Of a DNA stretch of 64,000 bases, positions 34,209-41,550 are shown in pieces. Origin of the DNA: a virus; IMG/VR virus record IMGVR_UViG_3300027969_002800, positions 52,994 to 116,993 of that record; one strand, 5' to 3'. Both the position numbers and the translations under genes were made by a program. Position 1 is the stretch's first letter. Each line of letters opens with the position of its first letter. The notes under the pieces were generated by a model. The model worked only from the letters and a program-made list of their open reading frames with translations, did no database searches and had not been told where the DNA came from.

Positions 34209-34472
34209 TTATTTAGCTTTTCTAGGTCTCCCAATTTGCTTCTTAGCACCTGTTGTAGTTTTGATAACGTTAGCCTTAGGAGTTCTCTTTGTGTATTTTC
34301 TCTTTGGCTTAACTTCTAGCTCTACTACATCATCACTTTTGATTGGGTAATCATCATCGTTCTCCATTTTAATTGTAACTGTTAAGTCTCTAGATGATCT
34401 AAATAAACCTAATATCACTGCTGTAGCAACAGCAACAATTCCTGTAATAATAATAACTGAATTTGTTTCCAT
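34209..34472 (-). CDS. Membrane-anchored protein with AT-hook-like tail
   Basis: The 87-residue protein has one hydrophobic helix (VIIITGIVAVATAVILGLF, residues about 6-24), an acidic middle, and a basic C-terminus with KPKRKYTKRTPK and IGRPRKAK. GRPRK is the core of AT-hook DNA-binding motifs. This suggests a protein that ties AT-rich phage DNA to the inner membrane, fitting its place next to the polymerase. Confidence 0.6.
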   Translation of the reverse strand: METNSVIIITGIVAVATAVILGLFRSSRDLTVTIKMENDDDYPIKSDDVVELEVKPKRKYTKRTPKANVIKTTTGAKKQIGRPRKAK

Positions 34473-34483
34473 GTTTTCTTTCT

Positions 34484-34744
34484 TTAATTGTTAATGATTT
34501 TTAATCCAAACTGTAGGTCAAACCATCCGAAGGTTGACTCAGCTTTACTTTTGTTAAACTTAAATATTTTTTTTAGTAATGGAATAGCATAACGCTTGAA
34601 TTCCTCATGTTGTTCTTCTGTCATGGTATTATTACTATACCACAATTCATCTTCTTTAATATCATCAACAGTCTTACCAACCATTTTTAATTGGTATTCT
34701 ATTAGATGATCCGTAATGTTTGTACGGTTTACTTTTGCTTTCAT
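34484..34744 (-). CDS. Hypothetical protein, 86 aa
   Basis: A helical protein without recognised motif, coupled to the DNA polymerase gene by a four-base overlap. It could be a polymerase partner. Confidence 0.6.
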   Translation of the reverse strand: MKAKVNRTNITDHLIEYQLKMVGKTVDDIKEDELWYSNNTMTEEQHEEFKRYAIPLLKKIFKFNKSKAESTFGWFDLQFGLKIINN

Positions 34745-36702
34745 TCAAATAAATTTAATTGGTTAGGTATGTACACTGTTTTGATTCTTCTGCCTTCATT
34801 GTTAATCTTGGTGACTAGTCTGTTTGCTTTCTCTATGTAATAATCATAGTTTACATTATCAGTTTTACTGCGTTTTGGTAAGTAATTACAAACTTTACAT
34901 ACCCATTCGCCTGCTTCTATCTGACTGATTGCAGCAGCTCTAGTTTGACATTCAGGATTCTTCACCTTAAATATCTTATCACCATCGTTTGATACATAGT
35001 AACGTATCAACTTGTTGTACACAGTAGTTTCTCCTGTAGTTCTATTCGTTCCTTCATAATGAAAACTTCTAGTTGCTTTCTGTCTTAAACAAAAATCATA
35101 TAGATTAGTATGATGTATAATCGTAGTATCCACAGGAGTGCCATAAACAAAATAACGCTCAAGAGCAATGGGAACAATTCTAGCTGACTTGTTCTTGTGC
35201 AATTCAAAATCAGTAAGGAAATCACCTTTTTTCTTAATCTCTCCATTTGTCATAATTGCTAAATAATCATTCACTGTACTAAAAATAATCTTGGAATAGT
35301 CAGTCCTCTCTAATTCATATTGTGTTAGGTCCATCCAGTCCTTGTTGATCTCATGCATCAAAGGAAGTAATTCTTTCTTAATCTTGATAGTTACACCATC
35401 TGTGTTGGCAGAAATCACATGTATATCATTTAACTCGTATTGTTCAATAAGCATCATCAATGATAGTTCACCAGTTATAGTGGTGAACATAGTGAGTTGC
35501 CTATCATATATCCAGTTTTGCATATCTGATGATTTACCATATACAGAGTTAACAGCAAGTTTAAGTGCTCCAACAATTCCTTTAATCTTCTTATTACTCT
35601 TAGCAAGAGGTTTAAGCTCTAATCTTTTATCAAACATCTGTTTGTATCCTCTAAGGAATTCTTTTCCTAAATGAGCAGGAAACTTACCGTTGTTGATAAT
35701 GATTGCTGGGTAATAAGAACTAACATCCCAATCGATTATCTCATAGTCTTCATCAGCTTCAAATATCTTAGGACTATTCTCTGTGTGAAGACCACCTTTC
35801 ATAAAAGAATATACATTTCCATAGAAATCTATATGCTCTTTGAAATCATCTTGCAGACCAAGCTGCATTTTCTTTATCTTAGTTAAGAATGTCTTAAGCT
35901 GTGGTGTTTGAAATTCAACATACCTAGCAATACAATTCTTAACATCAATTGTCTTTCTAAAATATCCCTTCTTAGGAAGCTCTGTATATTTTATACCTTT
36001 CTCTTGACAATAATACTTCTTAATCATCTCATCACCAATTTTACTATCAGAATAGTTTAGACAAGGGATACCAAACTCTTGTTCGATATCCTGTCTAAGC
36101 TCTATTTGATTGTTTCCTTTGTATAAGGGATGATCTGTATCACCAAGTGTTATCTTATAGAATTCATACGTAGCATCAACATCATTGTGACAATAGTCAA
36201 TAGTCATTGCTACCTCTTCTTTTGTCATATCAACCTTAGTGTGATGTATAGGCATCTCTTCTATATTCTCAAGATCCATCTCAAACTCTAGTCTTTTTAG
36301 ACTCACCATTCGATTCTTATTATCGTAGTGGTGTATCTTGAACAGATCTAATTGTTTGAGGCTTAATTCATGCTCTCTGTACTCAGGAAACACATCATAA
36401 TTAGCATCATGTATAACATCAGCAGCCTTCTGTGCTATTCTTGCACATATTTCTAGGTTTGTTAACTCATGCCAATTCTCATAGTTTCTCAAGATCCATT
36501 CAACCACTTGACTATCGAAGCGTAGATTATTATATCCCACCCAATAAGCATCACTATTAGCTTCTGTATATCTAACGAAAGCATCAAGTTGATTCTTCCA
36601 TTTAGATACTTGAAAGCTTTTACCAGCTTTACCAGGCACCATACAAACAACACAAAACAGTTCTTGCATTGTCTCTATGTCGAAAATGATTACTTCTTTC
36701 AT
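34741..36702 (-). CDS. polB: Family B DNA polymerase
   Basis: The 653-residue enzyme has all exonuclease motifs (Exo I FDIE at 7-10, Exo II NNLRFD at 58-63, Exo III YCHNDVD at 170-176). Polymerase motifs are A (DWDVSSYYP, 324-332), B (KLAVNSVYGK, 381-390) and C (ANTDG, 432-436), where motif C has NTD in place of the usual DTD. It ends PNQLNLFE, a sliding-clamp-binding type motif, so it may borrow the host beta clamp. Size and motifs fit the compact crAss-like family B enzyme. Confidence 0.9.
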   Translation of the reverse strand: MKEVIIFDIETMQELFCVVCMVPGKAGKSFQVSKWKNQLDAFVRYTEANSDAYWVGYNNLRFDSQVVEWILRNYENWHELTNLEICARIAQKAADVIHDANYDVFPEYREHELSLKQLDLFKIHHYDNKNRMVSLKRLEFEMDLENIEEMPIHHTKVDMTKEEVAMTIDYCHNDVDATYEFYKITLGDTDHPLYKGNNQIELRQDIEQEFGIPCLNYSDSKIGDEMIKKYYCQEKGIKYTELPKKGYFRKTIDVKNCIARYVEFQTPQLKTFLTKIKKMQLGLQDDFKEHIDFYGNVYSFMKGGLHTENSPKIFEADEDYEIIDWDVSSYYPAIIINNGKFPAHLGKEFLRGYKQMFDKRLELKPLAKSNKKIKGIVGALKLAVNSVYGKSSDMQNWIYDRQLTMFTTITGELSLMMLIEQYELNDIHVISANTDGVTIKIKKELLPLMHEINKDWMDLTQYELERTDYSKIIFSTVNDYLAIMTNGEIKKKGDFLTDFELHKNKSARIVPIALERYFVYGTPVDTTIIHHTNLYDFCLRQKATRSFHYEGTNRTTGETTVYNKLIRYYVSNDGDKIFKVKNPECQTRAAAISQIEAGEWVCKVCNYLPKRSKTDNVNYDYYIEKANRLVTKINNEGRRIKTVYIPNQLNLFE

Positions 36703-36893
36703 AGTTTTGTTTTTTTATGATCTGTCCAATCTAACCAAAATCCTATAGCTACAATAATGTTCATACTAAATGATGCTAATATTTCTACTATGTCCTTATA
36801 TACATTAATAGAAAGATGGATATGTCCTACTACCCAGAAGGGCATAGCAAGATTATTTGATATCCATCTAACTAAATAATTTATAAATTTCAT
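36699..36893 (-). CDS. Small membrane protein, 64 aa
   Basis: Two hydrophobic stretches (NNLAMPFWVVGHIHLSINVY and SMNIIVAIGFWL) suggest membrane insertion. It overlaps the polymerase start by four bases. Function unknown. Confidence 0.6.
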   Translation of the reverse strand: MKFINYLVRWISNNLAMPFWVVGHIHLSINVYKDIVEILASFSMNIIVAIGFWLDWTDHKKTKL

Positions 36894-36917
36894 AGCCTAC
36901 AAAGATAATGAAAAATA

Positions 36918-37364
36918 TTAGTTATTATAATAATATCTTACGTGATCAGAATATATTACCACTCTACTTGGTATACCATTGAATGATATATTAGTTGGAG
37001 GAACTTCAATACCTATTTCTGCAGGCTGTTGTTTAATCTCAGACTTCTCTACAATCTCTTCACATATCTCTTTTAATATTACTTCTGATTTACTATCAGT
37101 TACATCTAATAGAGAACCTGGCATAAGATCAAAGTCTATTGATTGTTGTACAATAGTTGGTCTAAGTTTTGTTTTCTTAGTTGGTCCATTCCAAGTGTTA
37201 GTAATCTTTCTAGTGTTTCTAGCTAATGCTACAGCTTTGCTATAAATACCTGATGATGGTCTTTCCCATTCTATAGCTAAATCTTCTGCTATAATAGGAA
37301 GAGGTTTACCTGTTCTAATTTGTTGTTTAATCTCATTTACTTGCTTCGGTGTGTAATGTTTCAT
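36918..37364 (-). CDS. HTH-like protein, 148 aa
   Basis: The start (YTPKQVNEIKQQIRTGKPLP then IIAEDLAIEW and SSGIYSKAVALAR) resembles an Myb/HTH-type DNA-binding domain common in crAss-like phages. A long variable region and a beta C-terminus follow. It may be a transcription factor. Confidence 0.5.
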   Translation of the reverse strand: MKHYTPKQVNEIKQQIRTGKPLPIIAEDLAIEWERPSSGIYSKAVALARNTRKITNTWNGPTKKTKLRPTIVQQSIDFDLMPGSLLDVTDSKSEVILKEICEEIVEKSEIKQQPAEIGIEVPPTNISFNGIPSRVVIYSDHVRYYYNN

Positions 37365-37609
37365 ACTGGTTTTAATTTACGGTTTATAAATTCTCTTACA
37401 ATCATTCTATTCTTATGTGGTAACTCTCTAGTCTCAAACTCAACTTGTATGATGTTCTCATACACTTTTCTTGATATCATGTATTTAACACCATTCTTGT
37501 GAGTTGGATCATTTGATTCTAATGTAGCAGCTGTATTCTTTAGCTTGTTAGCTATTGATTCAGCTATCTTTCTTTCTTTTGTATGCTTATCTGATGATAA
37601 TATATTCAT
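37361..37609 (-). CDS. Hypothetical protein, 82 aa
   Basis: A charged protein with central strand KNGVKYMISRKVYENIIQ. Overlaps the HTH-like gene by four bases. Function unknown. Confidence 0.6.
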   Translation of the reverse strand: MNILSSDKHTKERKIAESIANKLKNTAATLESNDPTHKNGVKYMISRKVYENIIQVEFETRELPHKNRMIVREFINRKLKPV

Positions 37610-37611
37610 AT

Positions 37612-38064
37612 TTATTCTTCTTCTAATCCATCATTTAATGTTTCATCCCAATCATCATCTGATTCAGGAACTCTTAATATCACTCTATCTTCAAATAATA
37701 TAACACCTGGATGTTCAGTTTCATCACTTATCTCTATATCTATATATCCATCACACTCTCGTAATATGAAATTGATATCATCTAATGATACTTCTCTAAG
37801 TTCATCTGTGTGTTGTCCTTCATCCCACCAACCAAGTTCTTCTTCAGTTGCTAATAGTTCTTCATCATCATCTATGATGAATAGTTCAACAGGCGCACCA
37901 TTAGCAGCCATAAATGCATCAGCATCTTCAGGAACTTCTTCTAGTGCCCATAGTTCTACATATGGCTCCATTATGCCAACAGATATTCTGTTGACAAAGA
38001 GCATACCCTCCTCTAATGTAAAAGGAAGGTAACTCTTTAATACTATTTCTCCTGTATACCACAT
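37612..38064 (-). CDS. Very acidic protein, 150 aa
   Basis: Roughly a third of residues are Asp or Glu (for example FIIDDDEELLATEEELGWW), with few basic residues. Such charge is seen in DNA-mimic proteins that block nucleases, but also in ordinary beta proteins of phages. Function is unknown. It shares one base with its upstream neighbour. Confidence 0.6.
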   Translation of the reverse strand: MWYTGEIVLKSYLPFTLEEGMLFVNRISVGIMEPYVELWALEEVPEDADAFMAANGAPVELFIIDDDEELLATEEELGWWDEGQHTDELREVSLDDINFILRECDGYIDIEISDETEHPGVILFEDRVILRVPESDDDWDETLNDGLEEE

Positions 38065-38357
38065 TAGAACCCTGTTTTAATTGGTTGTGGTGATATTTCA
38101 TATGTACATTCTTGACTATATAGTCTTAGAATGATGTGAAGCTGTTCTATTCTTAAATAGTTTTCTTCTTCATCTAATGCTAGTCCTTTTATCTGTACGC
38201 CATTACCATTATCAATTAGTTCAATAGCTTTTGTTCCTACAAGACTACTGTTCCATTCAAGGTGATCACTGTAATATAATGTGTGTATCATTGAGCCTTC
38301 TGTGTTTGTTTTTAGATAGTCATACTCATGTATACCATCTATGTAAATCTCTTCCAT
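38064..38357 (-). CDS. Hypothetical protein, 97 aa
   Basis: A beta-rich acidic protein without recognised motif, in the same packed minus-strand cluster. Confidence 0.6.
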   Translation of the reverse strand: MEEIYIDGIHEYDYLKTNTEGSMIHTLYYSDHLEWNSSLVGTKAIELIDNGNGVQIKGLALDEEENYLRIEQLHIILRLYSQECTYEISPQPIKTGF

Positions 38358-38361
38358 GTTA

Positions 38362-38775
38362 TTAGGGGGTTTTAATTATTTCTATTAATTTTTTAAGACA
38401 TTCAAGTTCTGCTTCTTCGTAGGTATAGTTTTTGCGTTCAGACTCAAAATCATCTAAATTATAATCTTGAATTACAATTTCAAATCTGTAACTAATTACT
38501 TCACCTGATGAATCGCAATAAGGTATTATTAAAGAATGCTCATTATACTTCTCTCTAAACCATCTAAATGCTTGTTGGCATAATGGTGCTGAACATATAA
38601 TATCTTCTGTTTGGTTTGTGATTAAACCATCAGTATCAAAAAGCAAAGCTCCACAGCCATATAAAGTTGGTATTCTTTCTTTTGTTTTATAAGTCCAAGA
38701 TGATAAACAAGGTTCATCAAATCCTAATTCTTTTAAAGCCAATGCTTGTTCGTAGGGAATAAACTCTTTTTCCAT
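38362..38775 (-). CDS. Hypothetical protein, 137 aa
   Basis: Starts FIPYEQALALKELGFDEPCL, a pattern frequent in Bacteroidota phage and bacterial small proteins (YEQALxLKELGFDEPC). Later CSAPLCQQAFRWFREKY is also family-like. The role is unknown. Confidence 0.7.
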   Translation of the reverse strand: MEKEFIPYEQALALKELGFDEPCLSSWTYKTKERIPTLYGCGALLFDTDGLITNQTEDIICSAPLCQQAFRWFREKYNEHSLIIPYCDSSGEVISYRFEIVIQDYNLDDFESERKNYTYEEAELECLKKLIEIIKTP

Positions 38776-38777
38776 AG

Positions 38778-39011
38778 CTAATATCCTGCTAGTTTTGCCA
38801 TTAATCCATCTTGACTTAATATATAAGCAAGATCATCTTCTTGTTTTGGTGTAAGAGATTTAATAGCAGAAACAAGATTGATTCTACTATATGTTATATC
38901 TTCTCCATACATCTTCTTTACATTCTCTCCTATTTCTAAGAGCTCTGATACATTAAAATTGTCTACAGGATTGTTATTATCATCAACCCATCTTCCGTTA
39001 ATAATACGCAT
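38778..39011 (-). CDS. Hypothetical protein, 77 aa
   Basis: A helical protein (VSELLEIGENVKKMYGEDIT) of unknown function in the small-gene cluster; two bases from its downstream neighbour. Confidence 0.6.
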   Translation of the reverse strand: MRIINGRWVDDNNNPVDNFNVSELLEIGENVKKMYGEDITYSRINLVSAIKSLTPKQEDDLAYILSQDGLMAKLAGY

Positions 39012-39016
39012 AATTA

Positions 39017-39253
39017 TTAATTTAATTGGTTATCTATTACTTTCTCTATTATTTCATTGTATACATCATCACTAAGTAAATCAGTGATAACTATTCCTTC
39101 TAACTTAACTGATGTTATTTCAAACTCAGCAGAACATCCTGGATGTCCAGATCCATCTGGATAATACATAACCATTGGTTCTGGTGGAGAATAATACCCA
39201 TGTACATCTAAACGTACATCATATACATTTACTTCTGTTTCTATTTCTTTCAT
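39017..39253 (-). CDS. Hypothetical protein, 78 aa
   Basis: Contains DVHGYYSPPEPMVMYYPDGS followed by GHPGCSAEFEIT, a segment I associate with small conserved phage proteins of unknown role. Length is usual for them. Confidence 0.65.
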   Translation of the reverse strand: MKEIETEVNVYDVRLDVHGYYSPPEPMVMYYPDGSGHPGCSAEFEITSVKLEGIVITDLLSDDVYNEIIEKVIDNQLN

Positions 39254-39256
39254 ATC

Positions 39257-39634
39257 TTATTTCTTTTTAAATTGTTTAATAAATTGTTTAATAACATCTA
39301 TTGATGATTCAAAAGCTATTAAACTACCTTCTACTAAATGAATACTCATTTTATCTTGATTCTTTTCGATATTTTCTCTTATAATTCCTATTTCTGAAAT
39401 AATATCATTTAAAAAAGACTTAACTTTTTTCTCACTATAACTTCTTTCTTGTTGCCATTTAGCACCTGCAATAAAAGAATTTCTTATGTCATAATTTTTA
39501 TCATACCAATCCATATAATCATTTGTTTCTATAATTGGATATAATCTTTCAGCAACTTCTTCAAAAACTTTATCTTTTTGTAATTCTAAAGGCAGTTCTG
39601 ATAATTTAATTACGGATTTTGTTATTTTTTTCAT
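39257..39634 (-). CDS. Hypothetical protein, 125 aa
   Basis: I start at 39634 (MKKITKSVIKLSELPLELQK). The longer frame to 39694 reads through what looks like a duplicated gene end. YDIRNSFIAGAKWQQERSYS is a pattern typical of Bacteroidota phage proteins. The C-terminus ends IKQFIKQFKKK, and a copy of the DNA for this tail lies just upstream. Confidence 0.6.
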   Translation of the reverse strand: MKKITKSVIKLSELPLELQKDKVFEEVAERLYPIIETNDYMDWYDKNYDIRNSFIAGAKWQQERSYSEKKVKSFLNDIISEIGIIRENIEKNQDKMSIHLVEGSLIAFESSIDVIKQFIKQFKKK

Positions 39635-39668
39635 CTTATTTGTTTTTAAATTGTTTAATAAATTGTTC
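39633..39668. repeat. Duplicated gene-end remnant
   Basis: These bases nearly repeat 39253-39290 (the end of the gene at 39257). In another frame on the minus strand they read EQFIKQFKNK then stop. This looks like the tail of a lost paralogue left by duplication and deletion. Confidence 0.55.
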
Positions 39669-39706
39669 AAGGTTTTTTCCATTATTAGATTCACAGTTTA
39701 TTCCAG

Positions 39707-40372
39707 CTATACTTGTTTTCCAAAATATTCTTTTGGAACTTTAAAAGCATTTAATGAATATTCAATAGCATCTTGTTTAAATTCTTCTTTTAGTTTGCTT
39801 TCCCAATATTTACAATTAGCGTAAAAGTAATTATCAAAATCTCCATCTTCTGAATATTCTAAACAATCATTATCAAATTTTTCAAGTAATTCTTTAGAAG
39901 CAATTTTTCTAAATTCTTCAAAACTTAATGGTTCTTCTTTTGGAATGATGATTTTGTATTCAGACCAATTTCTAATAGGTTTACCAGTAACAGTGTCTAT
40001 AAAAGTTCTTTTAACCTCAACCTCCTCACAACTTGGATTCTTAACAAACCATTCTAAAAATTCATCATCAATAGCTTTTACACCATCTTTGATTAAGTCT
40101 TGGTATGTTGTTAGAATTATTTTTTTGCAACTTGGAGCATCATTAGCTAATTCAAACATTTCTCCATTAGAAATGGTATTGTTATCAACATTTAGCCAAT
40201 AATCATTAAGTTTAATTTCTTCATCATTAGTGATGTATATGTGTTGCGGAGTAATAGAGGCTACTCTATTATCATACATTCCAGCTTCTTTTTTACATAA
40301 GGCTAGTCCTGTTCTAATAGATTTAGACAACCTACTTAGTTTATCTGTTGATAATACGTGTATGTTTTTCAT
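39707..40372 (-). CDS. Conserved phage protein, 221 aa
   Basis: The N-terminal half (QHIYITNDEEIKLNDYWLN, KIILTTYQDLIKDGVKAIDD and EFLEWFVKNPSCEEVEV) is a pattern found in many Bacteroidota phages, without known function. The C-terminal half is helical. A palindromic site lies upstream. Confidence 0.7.
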   Translation of the reverse strand: MKNIHVLSTDKLSRLSKSIRTGLALCKKEAGMYDNRVASITPQHIYITNDEEIKLNDYWLNVDNNTISNGEMFELANDAPSCKKIILTTYQDLIKDGVKAIDDEFLEWFVKNPSCEEVEVKRTFIDTVTGKPIRNWSEYKIIIPKEEPLSFEEFRKIASKELLEKFDNDCLEYSEDGDFDNYFYANCKYWESKLKEEFKQDAIEYSLNAFKVPKEYFGKQV

Positions 40373-40424
40373 ATTATAATGTGTTTTTATAGTTAAATTG
40401 TAAGTTTTAAACTGACTAGAGTGA

Positions 40425-40452
40425 TATAAATCATAATATAATGTGATTTATA
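40425..40452. promoter_or_regulatory. Inverted repeat upstream of 40372 gene
   Basis: Arms TATAAATCA and TGATTTATA flank a ten-base AT-rich spacer, 53 bases before the start codon and after a terminator. It is a good candidate for an operator. Confidence 0.5.
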
Positions 40453-40482
40453 AAAGAATAAGGGCTCCACTACAGAGCCCTT
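40452..40482 (-). terminator. Intrinsic terminator
   Basis: Minus-strand arms AAGGGCTC and GAGCCCTT with a seven-base loop, followed by ATTCTTTTA. It follows the 48-residue frame and closes the RNA-rich region. Confidence 0.85.
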
Positions 40483-40494
40483 GAATTCTCCTCC

Positions 40495-40641
40495 CTAATA
40501 ACCCAACTTATGCAGTTGGTCTATGTTGGCTTCTACAATATACACACCATGTGTTATTGTACATGAGAATGCTATACACATAGCAAACGCTAATTGTCTG
40601 AATTGCCAAAACTCTGTTGGCTGTAATCTAATTGTCTTCAT
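40495..40641 (-). CDS. Small membrane peptide, 48 aa
   Basis: The frame reads MKTIRLQPTEFWQFRQLAF then a hydrophobic helix CIAFSCTITHGVYIV. It lies alone between two terminators, which supports a real short gene. Function unknown. Confidence 0.55.
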   Translation of the reverse strand: MKTIRLQPTEFWQFRQLAFAMCIAFSCTITHGVYIVEANIDQLHKLGY

Positions 40642-40670
40642 TTCTATTGTTATTAAGGATTAATACATAA

Positions 40671-40700
40671 TAAGAAAAGCCCCTAGTTTCCTAGAGGCTT
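40671..40700 (-). terminator. Intrinsic terminator with GAAA loop
   Basis: Minus-strand arms AAGCCTCTAG and CTAGGGGCTT (one G-U pair) enclose GAAA and are followed by TTCTTATT. It ends the transcript that carries the tmRNA and tRNA-like genes. Confidence 0.85.
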
Positions 40701-40819
40701 TAATAGGACCTTCTCCCTTGAGAGATGTCAATTGTTGAGGTTAGGAACTTTGGATACCCTGCTTCTCTATGAGTACTCAACACCTTCTCTGCGTGGATAG
40801 GACTCAACATTCGTGGCAT
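40700..40819 (-). CDS. Possible 39-residue basic peptide
   Basis: A short frame (MPRMLSPIHAEKVLSTHREA then GYPKFLTSTID) ends exactly at the terminator stem. It could be real or be untranslated trailer of the RNA genes. Confidence 0.3.
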   Translation of the reverse strand: MPRMLSPIHAEKVLSTHREAGYPKFLTSTIDISQGRRSY

Positions 40820-40869
40820 GCAAACTACCCAATGTCTGTTACTGTGCTATTTGCGTCAAGTAACTGCTG

Positions 40870-40965
40870 TGATTGAGACAGGACTTGAACCTGTATGTGT
40901 ACCGAGTTTATTTGGATTATGAGTACACTTAACCCAATTAGCGTCTACCATTTCGCCACTCAATC
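40870..40965 (-). tRNA. tRNA-Leu(UAA)-like gene with enlarged anticodon arm
   Basis: Read on the minus strand, the acceptor arms GATTGAG and CTCAATC, a Leu-type D arm (GGCGAAATGGTAGACGC) and a perfect T arm (ACAGG TTCAAGT CCTGT) are present, with a long variable region. TTAA gives a UAA anticodon. About 11 extra bases follow it before the 3' side of the anticodon stem (CCAAAT), so the arm is too long: it can form nine pairs with a ten-base loop. CCA is not encoded. This may be a broken tRNA, a tRNA with a tiny insert, or a decoy. Confidence 0.65.
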
Positions 40966-40982
40966 ATTTAATAATAGATAAA

Positions 40983-41486
40983 CTACATTTTATTTATATA
41001 AGATCTATTTGCAGATATATCACGTATTGTTGCATAAGGTATATCATACTCTATAGATAAATATTTCAAATCTAACTTTTCTTTATTAGTTCTTCTTAAT
41101 GAGATTATATTATATATCTGAGTAACTAAAGTAATATCAAATTGTCTATTAGGTGGTACATGTCCTTTTTGAAACTTTTTACCCTCATCTACTACTAATC
41201 TACCTTTAGCTTTACAATCTTGCATATTATCTTTCTGTGTACCTAAAAATAAATGATTAGGATTTACACATTTTCTGTTATCACATGTATGACAAACTTT
41301 TAATGTATTATCTGTGATATTACCGTAAATTAGCTCATATGATAATCTATGAGAACCATGTGTCTTATCTTTTGTTTTAAATGCACCGTATCCATTTGAT
41401 CTACATGATGCTGTCCATTCCCAACAATCATTCTCTGATTTGATACTTACTTTATCCCAGAATCTTTTAATTTGTTCTTCAGTCAT
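40983..41486 (-). CDS. HNH endonuclease
   Basis: The 167-residue protein has CWEWTASCRSNGYGAF, SHRLSYELIYG, VCHTCDNRKCVNPNHLFLGT and QKDNMQDCKAKGR, the HNH_3 layout of mobile endonucleases, plus a C-terminal helix-turn-helix (IRDISANRSY). It sits between the tRNA-Leu-like gene and the tmRNA, and probably homes to this RNA region. Confidence 0.9.
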   Translation of the reverse strand: MTEEQIKRFWDKVSIKSENDCWEWTASCRSNGYGAFKTKDKTHGSHRLSYELIYGNITDNTLKVCHTCDNRKCVNPNHLFLGTQKDNMQDCKAKGRLVVDEGKKFQKGHVPPNRQFDITLVTQIYNIISLRRTNKEKLDLKYLSIEYDIPYATIRDISANRSYINKM

Positions 41487-41501
41487 AATATAATTATTTT
41501 G

Positions 41502-41550
41502 CCACAGGGATAAGAATTGAACTTACATTTACATACCATTATGCCCTGTG
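41502..41550 (-). ncRNA. tRNA-like element without an anticodon arm
   Basis: On the minus strand, acceptor arms CACAGGG and CCCTGTG pair fully. A short D-like hairpin (CAT AATGGT ATG, with the GG of D loops) and a perfect T arm (GTAAG TTCAATT CTTAT with canonical loop) follow, but only TAAAT stands where the anticodon arm should be. It begins at the base after the tmRNA CCA end. The likely role is to mark the cleavage site for RNase P, releasing the tmRNA 3' end. A deletion remnant is the alternative. Confidence 0.7.

Noticed and set aside
40700-40869. Second tRNA in the trailer of the RNA island
   Set aside because: GTTGAG/CTCAAC can pair, but no proper T loop or D arm is present.
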